This document shows, piece after piece, positions 52,762 to 60,353 of a stretch of DNA of 60,353 bases (positions are counted from its first letter, which is position 1; every line of letters begins with the position of its first letter). A program made the translations under genes and the position numbers. The notes beneath the pieces were generated by a model that was not told the DNA's origin, did no database searches, and was given only the letters and a program-made list of their open reading frames with translations. The DNA is from Myxococcales bacterium (GTDB lineage: Bacteria; Myxococcota_A; Polyangia; Fen-1088), in assembly GCA_025350815.1 (NCBI GenBank), contig JANXXE010000049.1, positions 1 through 60,353 of the forward strand, read 5' to 3'.

Positions 52762-53552
52762 AAGATTCGCCCTTTCGCATCGAATCGGACGGCGCCCGAG
52801 GTCTCGACGAATTCGCGCAAGGCTGGATGCGGCGCCGCCAGCAGTTCCTGCGGCGTGCCACTGGCGACGATGGCACCTTCGTACAACATCGCGATGCGGT
52901 CACCGATGCGGAATGTCGAGGCCATGTCGTGTGAGATCACGACCGAGGTCACGCCAAAGTCGTCTGCGGTGCGGCGGATCATTTCGTCGACGTTCTTGGT
53001 GGCGATGGGGTCAAGGCCGGTTGTGGGTTCATCGTAGAGCAGAATCTTGGGCCGGTCGATCAATGCGCGGGCCAGCGCCACGCGTTTTCGCATGCCGCCC
53101 GACAGCTCGGCGGGAAACTTCGCCTCGACCCCCGGCAGGCCCAGCCGCTGTAACAAGTCGCGCACCCGCGACATGATCTCGGCGCGCGGCAGGCGATAGC
53201 GCTCGGTCAGGGGGAAGGCGACGTTCTCGACGACGTTCATGGAATCGAACAGCGCCGCGTATTGAAACACCATCCCGAATTTCCGTCGAACCGTGCCGAT
53301 GGCCACGTCGTCCAGGCCCACGATGTCCTCGCCGTCGACGTAGATATGCCCCGTGTCCGGCTGCAACAGACCCATCAAATGCTTCATCAGGACCGATTTG
53401 CCCTGGCCCGAGCCGCCGATGATGATGTTGGTCTTGCCGCGTTCGATGTCGAGTTCGATGCCGCGCAGGACGTGCTGCGCGCCAAAGCTTTTGTGCAGGG
53501 CGCGCACCTGAATCTGCCAGCGCTCGCTTTTCGGTGGCGCCGCGTCGGTCAT
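52758..53552 (-). CDS. mlaF: MlaF ABC-transporter ATPase
   Basis: A 264-residue ATPase powering the MCE lipid transporter. Walker A GGSGQGKS, Q-loop VFQYAALFDS, signature LSGGMRKR, Walker B ILLYDEPTTGLDP and the switch histidine SHDM are all present. Its start overlaps the mlaE stop and its stop overlaps the mlaD start (both ATGA). Confidence 0.95.
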   Translation of the reverse strand: MTDAAPPKSERWQIQVRALHKSFGAQHVLRGIELDIERGKTNIIIGGSGQGKSVLMKHLMGLLQPDTGHIYVDGEDIVGLDDVAIGTVRRKFGMVFQYAALFDSMNVVENVAFPLTERYRLPRAEIMSRVRDLLQRLGLPGVEAKFPAELSGGMRKRVALARALIDRPKILLYDEPTTGLDPIATKNVDEMIRRTADDFGVTSVVISHDMASTFRIGDRIAMLYEGAIVASGTPQELLAAPHPALREFVETSGAVRFDAKGRIL

Positions 53553-54418
53553 CCGCCACCGAACGGCCAGATCAAGGACAAGATTTCGATGAGGAAATAA
53601 TCCAGCACCAGCACCGACACCGACCCGTAGACGACGGCGCGGGTCGTGGCGCGACCCACTTCCTTGGCGCCACCCCGCACATTGAAGCCCTGGTAACAGG
53701 CGGTCAGTGCCAGCGCGAGACCGAACACCGCCGATTTAATAAGCCCCATGTAGTAGTCCTTGGGGTCGGTCCAGTAGCGATAAAGCTCGGACGCCTGGCC
53801 AAAGTCGACATGGCTCATCACGATGGCGACCACATAGCCGCCGCACAGACCGATGACGTTGAAGACCATGGTCATAAGCGGCATGACCAAGATGGTTGCG
53901 ACGATGCGCGGCGTGACCAGGTACTGGATCGGGTTGACCGCGAAGGTGGTCAGAGAATCGATCTGCTCGGTGATGCGCATCGAGCCGAGTTCAGTCGCCA
54001 TGCCCGAGCCGGCGCGCGCGGTGATCATCAGGGCGGTAAAGACGGGCGCCAATTCCTGCGCCAGGGACACGCCCACCGTGAAGCCGACCCAGCGTTCCTG
54101 CTGGAAAAGCTTGAGGGCGCTGACCGTCTGCAAGGCCGAGACCGCGCCCGTGAAGAAACCGACGAGAGTGACTATGGGCAACGAGCCCACGCCCACGAAT
54201 TCCATCTGTTCGACAAACAGCTTGGGTCGAAAAGGTGGTCGCACGATCCACGCCAGCGCCCGCCCGAGCAGCATCATGTGCTCGCCGAAGGCCGCCAGGA
54301 ATTTCAACGGCGGACCCAACGCGACGCTGGCCACCGTCACCAGAACCGACGGCGACTCGGCAGGTGGCACGCCGGGCTCAACGGCGGGGGCTGGTGAGGT
54401 CGCGGGGCCGTCGGTCAT
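53549..54418 (-). CDS. mlaE: MlaE ABC-transporter permease
   Basis: A 289-residue permease of the MlaE family with five to six helices. Signatures: GFFTGAVSALQTVSALKLF, SLAQELAPVFTALMITARAGS, ATELGSMRITEQIDSL and a C-terminal CYQGFNVRGGAKEVGRATTRAVV. ATG 54418 overlaps the alr stop (ATGA); the longer frame to 54499 lies inside alr. It forms the membrane core of the MCE lipid transporter with MlaF and MlaD. Confidence 0.93.
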   Translation of the reverse strand: MTDGPATSPAPAVEPGVPPAESPSVLVTVASVALGPPLKFLAAFGEHMMLLGRALAWIVRPPFRPKLFVEQMEFVGVGSLPIVTLVGFFTGAVSALQTVSALKLFQQERWVGFTVGVSLAQELAPVFTALMITARAGSGMATELGSMRITEQIDSLTTFAVNPIQYLVTPRIVATILVMPLMTMVFNVIGLCGGYVVAIVMSHVDFGQASELYRYWTDPKDYYMGLIKSAVFGLALALTACYQGFNVRGGAKEVGRATTRAVVYGSVSVLVLDYFLIEILSLIWPFGGG

Positions 54419-55623
54419 CGCGCGGCCGTGGCCGTGTAGATGCGCGGGACGCGCTTGGAAAGGCCGCAGAGGATCTCGTAGTTTACCGTTCCGGCCCACA
54501 AGGCCAATTCGTCGATGCTGATGGGCGCAGCCGCACCGGTCCCCTGATCGCCGCCTATCAGCGTGACCTGGTCCCCCAGGGTCGCGCCCGGGACATCAGT
54601 CACATCGATCATCATCATATCCATGCATACCGCGCCCGCCACCGGGGCGCGACTTCCACGCACCAGCGTCTGGGCGCCGCGCACGTGCCGCGGGTAGCCG
54701 TCGGCATAACCGACAGGCAACGTGGCCACCCGGGAGCGCCGTTGCGCTCGCCAGGCCCCGCCATAGCTCACCCCCTGGCCAACCTTGACGTCGTGGACGG
54801 CCATGATCTTCGTCCTCAGGTTCAACACGGGCTCAAGATCAGGCCGCGCGACCAGCACCGACGGCATGGCGCCGTAAAGGGCCAATCCGGGGCGGATCGC
54901 ATCGAAGCGCGCCTCCGGAAAACGCACCGCCGCGGCGCTGTTGGCGGCGTGGATGGTGGCCAGGTGGGGCGCACGCGGGCGGGCCACGCCCAGCGCGCGG
55001 GCAAAAAGGCGAAGCTGCGCCTTGGTAACCGCAGCATCGGCCAGATCGGCCGACGCCAAGTGCGTGCACAGCCCCTCGATTCGTACGCGGGGGAAGGCCC
55101 GAGCGCGCTCGAAAAAGGCGGGCAGCTCGTCCACGGGGACGCCCAGGCGGTTCATGCCCGTATCCACCTTGAGATGGATGGCCACCGGTGCCCCCACCGC
55201 CGCGGGGCGACGCCGAACGGGTGCCTCGCCGAAGCGTTCGAGATCGCCCCGGTCATAGACGACGGGCGTCAGGTCGTGCTCTAGGACCTCAGACTGGTAG
55301 CGATCGTAGTAGGCACCCAGCACCACGATGGGCCCCTTGATGCCGGCGGCGCGCAGTTCCAACCCCTCCTCGACCAAAGAAACTGCCAGAGCGTCACACA
55401 GGGGCCCAAGCACTTTGCCCACGGCGGCCGCGCCATGACCGTAGGCGTCGGCCTTCACCACGCCGTATAGAGCCACCTTCGGCCCCGCGATCCTGCGCAG
55501 CCGCTCGACGTTGCGACGCAGGGCCCCCAGATCCACCTCGGCCACGGTCGGACGGATGGAGGTCCGGATGTCGACCTGCCGCGTTGTCAGTCCAGGGGCC
55601 GCCCCCGCTTTCTTTCGGCTCAA
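54415..55623 (-). CDS. alr: Alanine racemase
   Basis: A 402-residue PLP racemase supplying D-alanine for peptidoglycan. Lys57 in VVKADAYGHG is the PLP lysine; the Tyr base is in GVSYGGAWRAQ; VCMDMMMIDVTD is the conserved C-terminal segment. The start is TTG 55623 (no good ribosome site). It is translationally coupled to mlaE by ATGA, which links cell-wall and lipid-transport genes. Confidence 0.93.
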   Translation of the reverse strand: MSRKKAGAAPGLTTRQVDIRTSIRPTVAEVDLGALRRNVERLRRIAGPKVALYGVVKADAYGHGAAAVGKVLGPLCDALAVSLVEEGLELRAAGIKGPIVVLGAYYDRYQSEVLEHDLTPVVYDRGDLERFGEAPVRRRPAAVGAPVAIHLKVDTGMNRLGVPVDELPAFFERARAFPRVRIEGLCTHLASADLADAAVTKAQLRLFARALGVARPRAPHLATIHAANSAAAVRFPEARFDAIRPGLALYGAMPSVLVARPDLEPVLNLRTKIMAVHDVKVGQGVSYGGAWRAQRRSRVATLPVGYADGYPRHVRGAQTLVRGSRAPVAGAVCMDMMMIDVTDVPGATLGDQVTLIGGDQGTGAAAPISIDELALWAGTVNYEILCGLSKRVPRIYTATAAR

Positions 55624-55684
55624 GACGCGGCGGATCTTCCCACCACGTTCGGCGGACGGTCAAAGCCTTTCGCGGCAGGTCAGT

Positions 55685-56443
55685 CTACGCCTCGCCGCTG
55701 ATCGGCGACGACATGGCCAAAAAGCGCGGCGAAAGGGTCAGACGACGGCCGCGCAAGCCCACCAGGCCCTGGCGCGCCAGCTCGGCGATAATGCGCGAGA
55801 CAGTCTCGCGACAGGCGCCAATCATGTTGCCCAGCTCCTGCTGGGTCGGGCAGCGGCGAATAACCACTCCCTCCGGGGTCGGCTCGCCGTCATCGCGGGC
55901 CAGCGAGGTCAGCGTGTGATTCAGGCGGGACTGTACGTCGGCCAGGGCCAACCCGGCGACCATGGACCGCGAACGGGCCAGGCGGCGTTCGAGATCCTTC
56001 ACCAGAACCAGGGCGGCTTCTGGCGAGTTCCGTACCTGGGCCAAGAAATCACTGCGCGGGATAAACAGCAGCAGGCTGGTTTCCGCGGCAATGGATTCGC
56101 CCACAAAGGTCGCGGCCGACTCGGGCGCGGTCAGGGCGTCGATGCAGACGTCGCCTGCGCGGAAGGTTTCGAGGGTCACCTCGCGGCCGCCTTCCCCGCG
56201 GTGGATCGCCCGCAGGCGGCCCTTGACCACGACAATGACGGCGCCCGGCCCTTCTCTGTCGGGTGTGACGACCTGGCCCGGCCCAAATGACCGCAGCGAC
56301 GATACGAACGACAGGGTTCCCAATGCCGACGGCGACCACGTCGCGAACCAGGGACACGAGCGCAAGGCGGTGAACGCGGGCTGCGTTGCCGGATCACGCA
56401 CCTGCTGAGGGGCTTCGGTCCGAACGGATGCGATGGCAGTCAT
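55685..56443 (-). CDS. Crp/Fnr-family transcriptional regulator
   Basis: A 252-residue regulator: cyclic-nucleotide-binding-like beta-roll (GPGQVVTPDREGPGAVIVVV, GEGGREVTLETF) and a winged helix with RCPTQQELGNMIGACRETVSRII, in which RETVSR contacts DNA. It has no N-terminal cysteine cluster, so it is not an FNR iron-sulfur sensor; its cyclic-nucleotide-binding Arg is not obvious. AGGAGG upstream fixes ATG 56443. It may control the alr-mla genes 61 bases downstream. Confidence 0.85.
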   Translation of the reverse strand: MTAIASVRTEAPQQVRDPATQPAFTALRSCPWFATWSPSALGTLSFVSSLRSFGPGQVVTPDREGPGAVIVVVKGRLRAIHRGEGGREVTLETFRAGDVCIDALTAPESAATFVGESIAAETSLLLFIPRSDFLAQVRNSPEAALVLVKDLERRLARSRSMVAGLALADVQSRLNHTLTSLARDDGEPTPEGVVIRRCPTQQELGNMIGACRETVSRIIAELARQGLVGLRGRRLTLSPRFLAMSSPISGEA

Positions 56444-56671
56444 GAACTCCTCCTGAATCCGAGTTGCCGAAGCCCGGAGCTTCGAGCGGCCACGGCAGGT
56501 CGTGCCGAAACGCCGCGACCAGAGAATCAGCAACCCGGGTGCCAATAGCAAAACCCCGCAGGAACGCGCCTTGCCGCACATGTGACAGGGGCCATTGTGT
56601 TGCCAGCGCCACACCCCCTGTTCCTGAAAACCACAAAACCCCACAATTCGGGGGTTCAGGGCCCCATGGCG

Positions 56672-58804
56672 CTATTTTCTGGCGCTGTAGTCGACTTCGG
56701 CCAGATCCACGGTGTGGCCCGTGCTGCGCCGGGTCCGTCCGCGGGGCCGCGTCGCCTCCATCCCCAGTGCAAAACGCCCATGGTAAGGGAACTTCACGGC
56801 AATTCGCTCCTCCCGCAGCTCACCGCCGCGGGCTCCCCGGCAGCCCTGGGGCGGCGCGTGGTCGCTGGTCTGCGGTTTCCACTGGCGGCCAATCGGCGTG
56901 AGCAGGAAGCGCAAGGCAAAGTCCGGGGCGGAAGGGGGCAGCCCGGGACACTCCCAGAGAATCGACAGGGCTCGCTCGCCAACGAGCCACCGCGAGCCGA
57001 CGACCCGCCCGAACGGAGTCGGGTCCATCCATACCGTGGGGGGCGTATATCCGTCGAGCAGACGAGCCCTCGCCGCCGCCTTCGCCGTCGTATCACCCAC
57101 CAGGTTGCCAAAGTTGTGGAACAGCAACAGCCTCGGCCGATCCCCCGCATCCGGCAGCGTGACGGCCGGGCTATGGTCTGGGGCCGCCACCACGCCCAAT
57201 TCCAGATCGCGTTCCAGTTCTTGCCACGGCTGCCGGGTCAGCAGCGTCGTGTGATCGCCGGGGAACGACAAGAAGCGCTGCAAGCCGTCGCACATCGTCG
57301 GCCGCGTCGTGAACGCATAGCAGCGGATGCCCGCGTCGCTGCGACGCAGGTCCACCATCCACAGGGAGCCGACTTGCACCGCCGGGTGGTCCTGCAGCAT
57401 CGATTTCACAACGGCGGAATCCGCAGCGGCCAGCGGCTCGCCGAAAAGCAGAAACAAGTTGGATTCCTTCTGGCGGCGGGCAAGGGCCCCGGCGACAGTT
57501 GCCACCCGATCCACCCGCCGGTCCAACCGGTGGCGCAGCGCGGGGCCATCGGGGAAGCCCGGAAGCGCCAGCCCCAGATCGCGGGGGGTCGTCGCCTCGT
57601 TCGCCATGCGGATGAGGATCTCCGCTGATTCGGCGGGGGCTGGGTAATCCGCCCGGCTGCTAACCAACGTACGGATGAAAACGGGCACGGCGCCGACGAA
57701 CCACACGACCAAGGCCGCAGCCACAGCCAAACAGGACAGGCCGCGCCGGCCGCGCCCGAGCCACCGGATTCCAGCAAGCAGATCGACGACGGCGAGTGGC
57801 ACCAGCGCGGCCACCGGCGTCAGCCAGGTTCCGGCTGCCGGCCGCAGCAGCAGGAACAACCCGGAAAGCCCCAGACCCACCAGCACGGTGTCGCGCGGGT
57901 GCGGTCGGCGGGTCAGCACGCGCGCAACAAGGAAGATCGCCCACAGCGCCAGCAGGACCCGCGCCCCCGTCGGAATGAGGTGCAGGCCCCGAGCGCCATC
58001 CGCGGCCGGCGAAAAGCCCGCTGGGCACAGCCGCAGCAACGCGGCTTCCACAAGCAGGGTTCCAAGCAACACGGCGGCGAACCCCTGGTAGCCACGGCCG
58101 GTCCGACGCAGCATCACGGCCTGCAAAGGGCTTGAAAGCGACGCCTGCCCGCCGGCTGCGCGCCAGCGGGTCTTGGCTATCGCGGATAACACCAGCCCCA
58201 GCACAAGGGCGACCGCCATCCCGTACGCGCTGGGGTCCGCCAGCGTCGCGACCAGCAGCCAGAAAATCGTCGAACCGGCGGCGGCCGCCTCGGAACGGTC
58301 GAGGTAGCCCAGGTAGGACCGGGCCGCCATCAACATTCCCGCCACGGCGAGCATTTCTGGATCGGGTACCGCGGCGGCGGCCGCCAATCGCGGCGACAGC
58401 CCGAACACGACCGCCGCGACGACAGCGCCCCACGGTCCCCAGCCGCGCCAGCCGACAAGGGCCACGGCAAACAGGGCGCACAAAGCGACAGCGACTGCGG
58501 GAACGCGCGCCGTGTAGCTGTGGTCACCCAGGTACCGGTAGGACAGCTCTTCAAGCGCGACGACCGGCCTGGCAAGAACCATCGTCACGGAGGACGCCGC
58601 CGGAGCGCGGGCGAGTGCCCTTCCCTCGGACGCGTATTCGGCCAGACGCGCGCCGCCTGCGCCCACGCCGATCGGCGCCGCCACGCCCAGCAGCGAATGG
58701 GCCAGCAAGCCCGCGGCCGCCAGCAGGATCAGGACCGCCGCCAGCAGCCGCCCCAGCAGCGACCGTGAGGACGATCGGTGCACCTCGAAGCCGCTCCACT
58801 CCAT
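56672..58804 (-). CDS. GT-C / dolichyl-phosphate-mannose-transferase-like membrane protein
   Basis: A 710-residue protein with about 9 to 11 hydrophobic helices in its first 400 residues and a soluble, periplasmic-like C-terminal 300. The N-terminus has the ArnT/PMT layout (VVALEELSYRYLGDHSYTARVPAVAVAL, LSPRLAAAAAVPDPEMLAVAG), where an early acidic residue would be catalytic. It probably transfers a sugar or other group from a polyprenyl carrier; the donor and target are unknown. It starts next to the IS630 remnant. Confidence 0.6.
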   Translation of the reverse strand: MEWSGFEVHRSSSRSLLGRLLAAVLILLAAAGLLAHSLLGVAAPIGVGAGGARLAEYASEGRALARAPAASSVTMVLARPVVALEELSYRYLGDHSYTARVPAVAVALCALFAVALVGWRGWGPWGAVVAAVVFGLSPRLAAAAAVPDPEMLAVAGMLMAARSYLGYLDRSEAAAAGSTIFWLLVATLADPSAYGMAVALVLGLVLSAIAKTRWRAAGGQASLSSPLQAVMLRRTGRGYQGFAAVLLGTLLVEAALLRLCPAGFSPAADGARGLHLIPTGARVLLALWAIFLVARVLTRRPHPRDTVLVGLGLSGLFLLLRPAAGTWLTPVAALVPLAVVDLLAGIRWLGRGRRGLSCLAVAAALVVWFVGAVPVFIRTLVSSRADYPAPAESAEILIRMANEATTPRDLGLALPGFPDGPALRHRLDRRVDRVATVAGALARRQKESNLFLLFGEPLAAADSAVVKSMLQDHPAVQVGSLWMVDLRRSDAGIRCYAFTTRPTMCDGLQRFLSFPGDHTTLLTRQPWQELERDLELGVVAAPDHSPAVTLPDAGDRPRLLLFHNFGNLVGDTTAKAAARARLLDGYTPPTVWMDPTPFGRVVGSRWLVGERALSILWECPGLPPSAPDFALRFLLTPIGRQWKPQTSDHAPPQGCRGARGGELREERIAVKFPYHGRFALGMEATRPRGRTRRSTGHTVDLAEVDYSARK

Positions 58805-58843
58805 CAGATGGTGGAGTGTATACCGGGCTGGCCCTGGGTCAGG

Positions 58844-59019
58844 TGTGAAGGTCCCGAAGACGAGCGCCCCAGACCCGGTGTCCCGTCGTCGGGTGGTCGA
58901 ACAGGCAGCGGGAATGGCCCTTGTGGGCGTTCAAATTGTCCATAACCACGAAGTCGCCCGGCCGCAGGTTCGGCGCGAGTTGTTGCTCGACGAAGGCCAG
59001 AAATACGTCGGTGTCCGAT
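58844..59019 (-). mobile_element. Remnant of an IS630-family transposase (C-terminal DDE_3 end)
   Basis: The minus strand reads TDVFLAFVEQQLAPNLRPGD, then FVVMDNLNAHKG and VWGARLRDLHT and a stop. MDNLxxHKG is the second-Asp region of the IS630/Tc1-like DDE nuclease. Everything before it is missing and the sequence breaks off near 59019, exactly where an IS66 fragment begins on the other strand. Confidence 0.7.
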
Positions 59020-59350
59020 CAGGCACCGCAACAACTCGCTCTTCTACAAGAGCCAGCACGGCGCGAACGTGGGCGACATCTACATGAGCCTCATCCACAC
59101 CGCCGAGCTGCACCGCGAGAATCCCTTCGACTACCTCACGGCGCTCCAACGGAGCGCCAAGGCCGTAGCCGAAAATCCCGCCAACTGGCTGCCCTGGAAC
59201 TACCGCGAGACGCTCCAGCGCTCGGCGCCGCACGCGGCCGCCAGCGGCCGAGATCCCGGCCCTCCCGCGCCGCCCGCCGCCCGGCCTCGCCTACGCCGAC
59301 ACGCGCCCGCGTCCGCCGCCAACACCCTCGCTGCCCTACCATCGACCTGA
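59018..59350 (+). mobile_element. Remnant of an IS66-family transposase (C-terminal end)
   Basis: The plus strand reads RHRNNSLFYKSQHGANVGDI, then YMSLIHTAELHRENPFDYLT and PANWLPWNYRETL. This is the conserved C-terminal end of the IS66 transposase (SLIHTCEL, NPFDYL and PWNY motifs). The N-terminal four-fifths and IS ends are missing; the last 40 residues are low complexity. It abuts the IS630 fragment, so one element inserted in or recombined with the other. Confidence 0.78.
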
Positions 59351-59582
59351 CCATCCGTCGGGCCGGTCACCCCGCGATCCGCGCTGGCCGCCAGGCGGCG
59401 GTGAAACCCGCTGGCCGTGCCCCCTCGGGTGCCCCACGCCTGCCGGAAGAACACGATGCTTCCGGGTCCCCGCCCAGGTCAAAAAGACGCGGGACCTTGC
59501 GTTTTTCGGCGCGACATCTCCGCCGGGTGCGGTCTTCAGTACGAAACCCGGATCTACCCCCCCCCTCGAAAGGACAACTTCC
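59351..59582. other. Leader region of the small exported protein
   Basis: No gene seen. An imperfect A/T-flanked hairpin (AAAAAGACGC ... GCGTTTTT, about 59479-59505) could terminate transcription reading in from the IS remnants. No clear promoter pair. Confidence 0.3.
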
Positions 59583-59969
59583 ATGCGAACCATTCTCCGA
59601 AAAACCGCTCTCCTCTCCTCCCTCGCCGCCGTGATGGCATTCGGCGCCGTAACTTCAAGCGCCCGGGAAGCGGAGGCGGGCAGTTACTACGGTTTCGTGA
59701 AGGGAGCGACGACGTTGACCGTGAACGGAACCGCCTACTTCGCATTCAGGCACGTCTCGGCGCCTGGCTATCCCTCTTCCAACTTCTACTGGATCGTGCC
59801 GGCGACCGACGCTGGTACTGCCACCCTTGCAACCCTCTCACTTTCGCAGTCCATCTTCAACGAGTCCTATCAGATGGCAGTGACCGTCTCGTGCACCACC
59901 TGCAACCTCATGGTTGTGGGTGGTCGCACGTATTGGGTTCCTGAGAAAATCTCCATGGGCAACCTCTAA
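59583..59969 (+). CDS. Small secreted protein of unknown function
   Basis: A 128-residue protein with a Sec signal peptide (cleavage likely near SSA-REA, residue 27). The mature part is beta-rich and has a CTTC pair near residue 103. No family recognised. AAAGGA upstream supports the ATG. It lies behind the IS remnants and ends in a tandem copy of CCTCTAAGGGT covering the stop codon. Confidence 0.6.
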   Translation: MRTILRKTALLSSLAAVMAFGAVTSSAREAEAGSYYGFVKGATTLTVNGTAYFAFRHVSAPGYPSSNFYWIVPATDAGTATLATLSLSQSIFNESYQMAVTVSCTTCNLMVVGGRTYWVPEKISMGNL

Positions 59970-60006
59970 GGGTGCCTCTAAGGGTCCCAGATCCTCACTT
60001 TTCTGG

Positions 60007-60046
60007 CTCTCCTGACATCTGCGCTTCCACGAAGATGTCAGGAGAG
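60007..60046. terminator. Strong stem-loop between two convergent genes
   Basis: Perfect 14-bp inverted repeat: CTCTCCTGACATCT at 60007-60020 and AGATGTCAGGAGAG at 60033-60046, with a 12-base loop. It sits 38 bases after the stop of the plus-strand gene and 46 bases beyond the stop of the minus-strand frame, so it can serve as a bidirectional terminator, although the T-runs are poor. Confidence 0.6.
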
Positions 60047-60091
60047 GGCGAATTTGGTGTGAAGTGGGCCGCCGCCCAGGGGCCTCGTTCA

Positions 60092-60353
60092 TCACAGTTC
60101 CACCGAACCGATCATGATAAATCGAGCACCTGTGGGGATGGCTATCAGGTGTCGGACTTCCTCCGGCGTGGGATCACCCGTCAGCGCTGGGACAGCGAGG
60201 TTGCAAGTCACCCTTCCGTTGCTGCGTAGTTCCCTGGCGGGGGCTGCTTTGTTCTCGTACCTGGTGGTTGCAATCAGGTGGCGAGCAACGCTGCCGTCCC
60301 AGGGAAATGGCGTCACTTCCAGCAATAGCCAGCCCGGCTGCGCTCCTGGTGGG
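60092..60353 (-). CDS. Partial gene of unknown function, 5' end off the window
   Basis: The minus-strand frame is open from the right edge to a TGA at 60092 and gives at least 86 residues (PPGAQPGWLLLEVTPFPWDG, then HLIATTRYENKAAP and GDPTPEEVRHLIAIP). Composition is protein-like but I recognise no family. The start lies beyond the window. Confidence 0.4.
   Translation of the reverse strand, partial: PPGAQPGWLLLEVTPFPWDGSVARHLIATTRYENKAAPARELRSNGRVTCNLAVPALTGDPTPEEVRHLIAIPTGARFIMIGSVEL

Overview
The window is a high-GC, gene-dense chromosomal stretch that looks like a Myxococcota (Polyangia-type) or related soil deltaproteobacterium. The reasons are two translationally coupled DUF1592/DUF1552 gene pairs, long lipoproteins with bacterial Ig-like or Gly/Ser repeats, DUF2092-thioredoxin fusions, many Tat or lipoprotein export signals, and the order yceD-rpmF-plsX-fabH-fabD-fabG-acpP-fabF. 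The lineage call rests on gene content only. No rRNA, tRNA, CRISPR array or intact insertion sequence was seen.

Layout. 1-4.8 kb: a nucleoside transporter cut by the left edge, a small PGPGW-type membrane protein, a FemAB/GNAT-like protein, an MFS carrier and a D-serine dehydratase/D-threonine aldolase-family PLP enzyme. 4.8-7 kb (minus): an SDR dehydrogenase, RidA and a lipoprotein esterase. 7.2-10.5 kb: the first DUF1592-DUF1552 pair. 10.5-13 kb: an accessory island with a PIN/Phd toxin-antitoxin pair, a Fic protein preceded by three iterons at exactly 31-bp spacing, and a broken DUF1080 gene. 13-17.2 kb: a sulfite-oxidase-like molybdoenzyme coupled to a diheme cytochrome lipoprotein, a DUF2092-thioredoxin fusion and an M24-fold protein with a replaced metal ligand. 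17.2-31.3 kb: sugar or sugar-acid metabolism. This holds a LacI regulator divergent from a Gfo/Idh oxidoreductase - MFS - TIM-barrel isomerase set, two redoxin-fold exported proteins, and an operon of cupin - 2-hydroxyacid dehydrogenase - transaldolase - aldehyde dehydrogenase - threonine synthase-like enzyme. 31.3-41.2 kb: an exported esterase, a 13-repeat Ig-like lipoprotein, a two-component system and a low-complexity lipoprotein. 41.3-45 kb: the second DUF1592-DUF1552 pair.

45-56.4 kb (minus) is the conserved core: fatty-acid and phospholipid synthesis (yceD-rpmF-plsX-fabH-fabD-fabG-acpP-fabF) with a recognisable sigma70 promoter. Upstream of it lie an Mla/MCE lipid-transport operon (mlaE-mlaF-mlaD) coupled to alanine racemase, and a Crp/Fnr regulator. 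56.7-60.35 kb: a GT-C-like membrane protein, abutting IS630 and IS66 transposase remnants, a small exported protein, a strong stem-loop and a partial unknown gene at the right edge.

The best candidates for something undescribed are the iteron-fronted Fic gene, the cupin/transaldolase/aldehyde dehydrogenase/threonine synthase-like operon (substrate unknown) and the DUF1592-DUF1552 couples. All functions are inferred from motifs read by eye; no searches were run.
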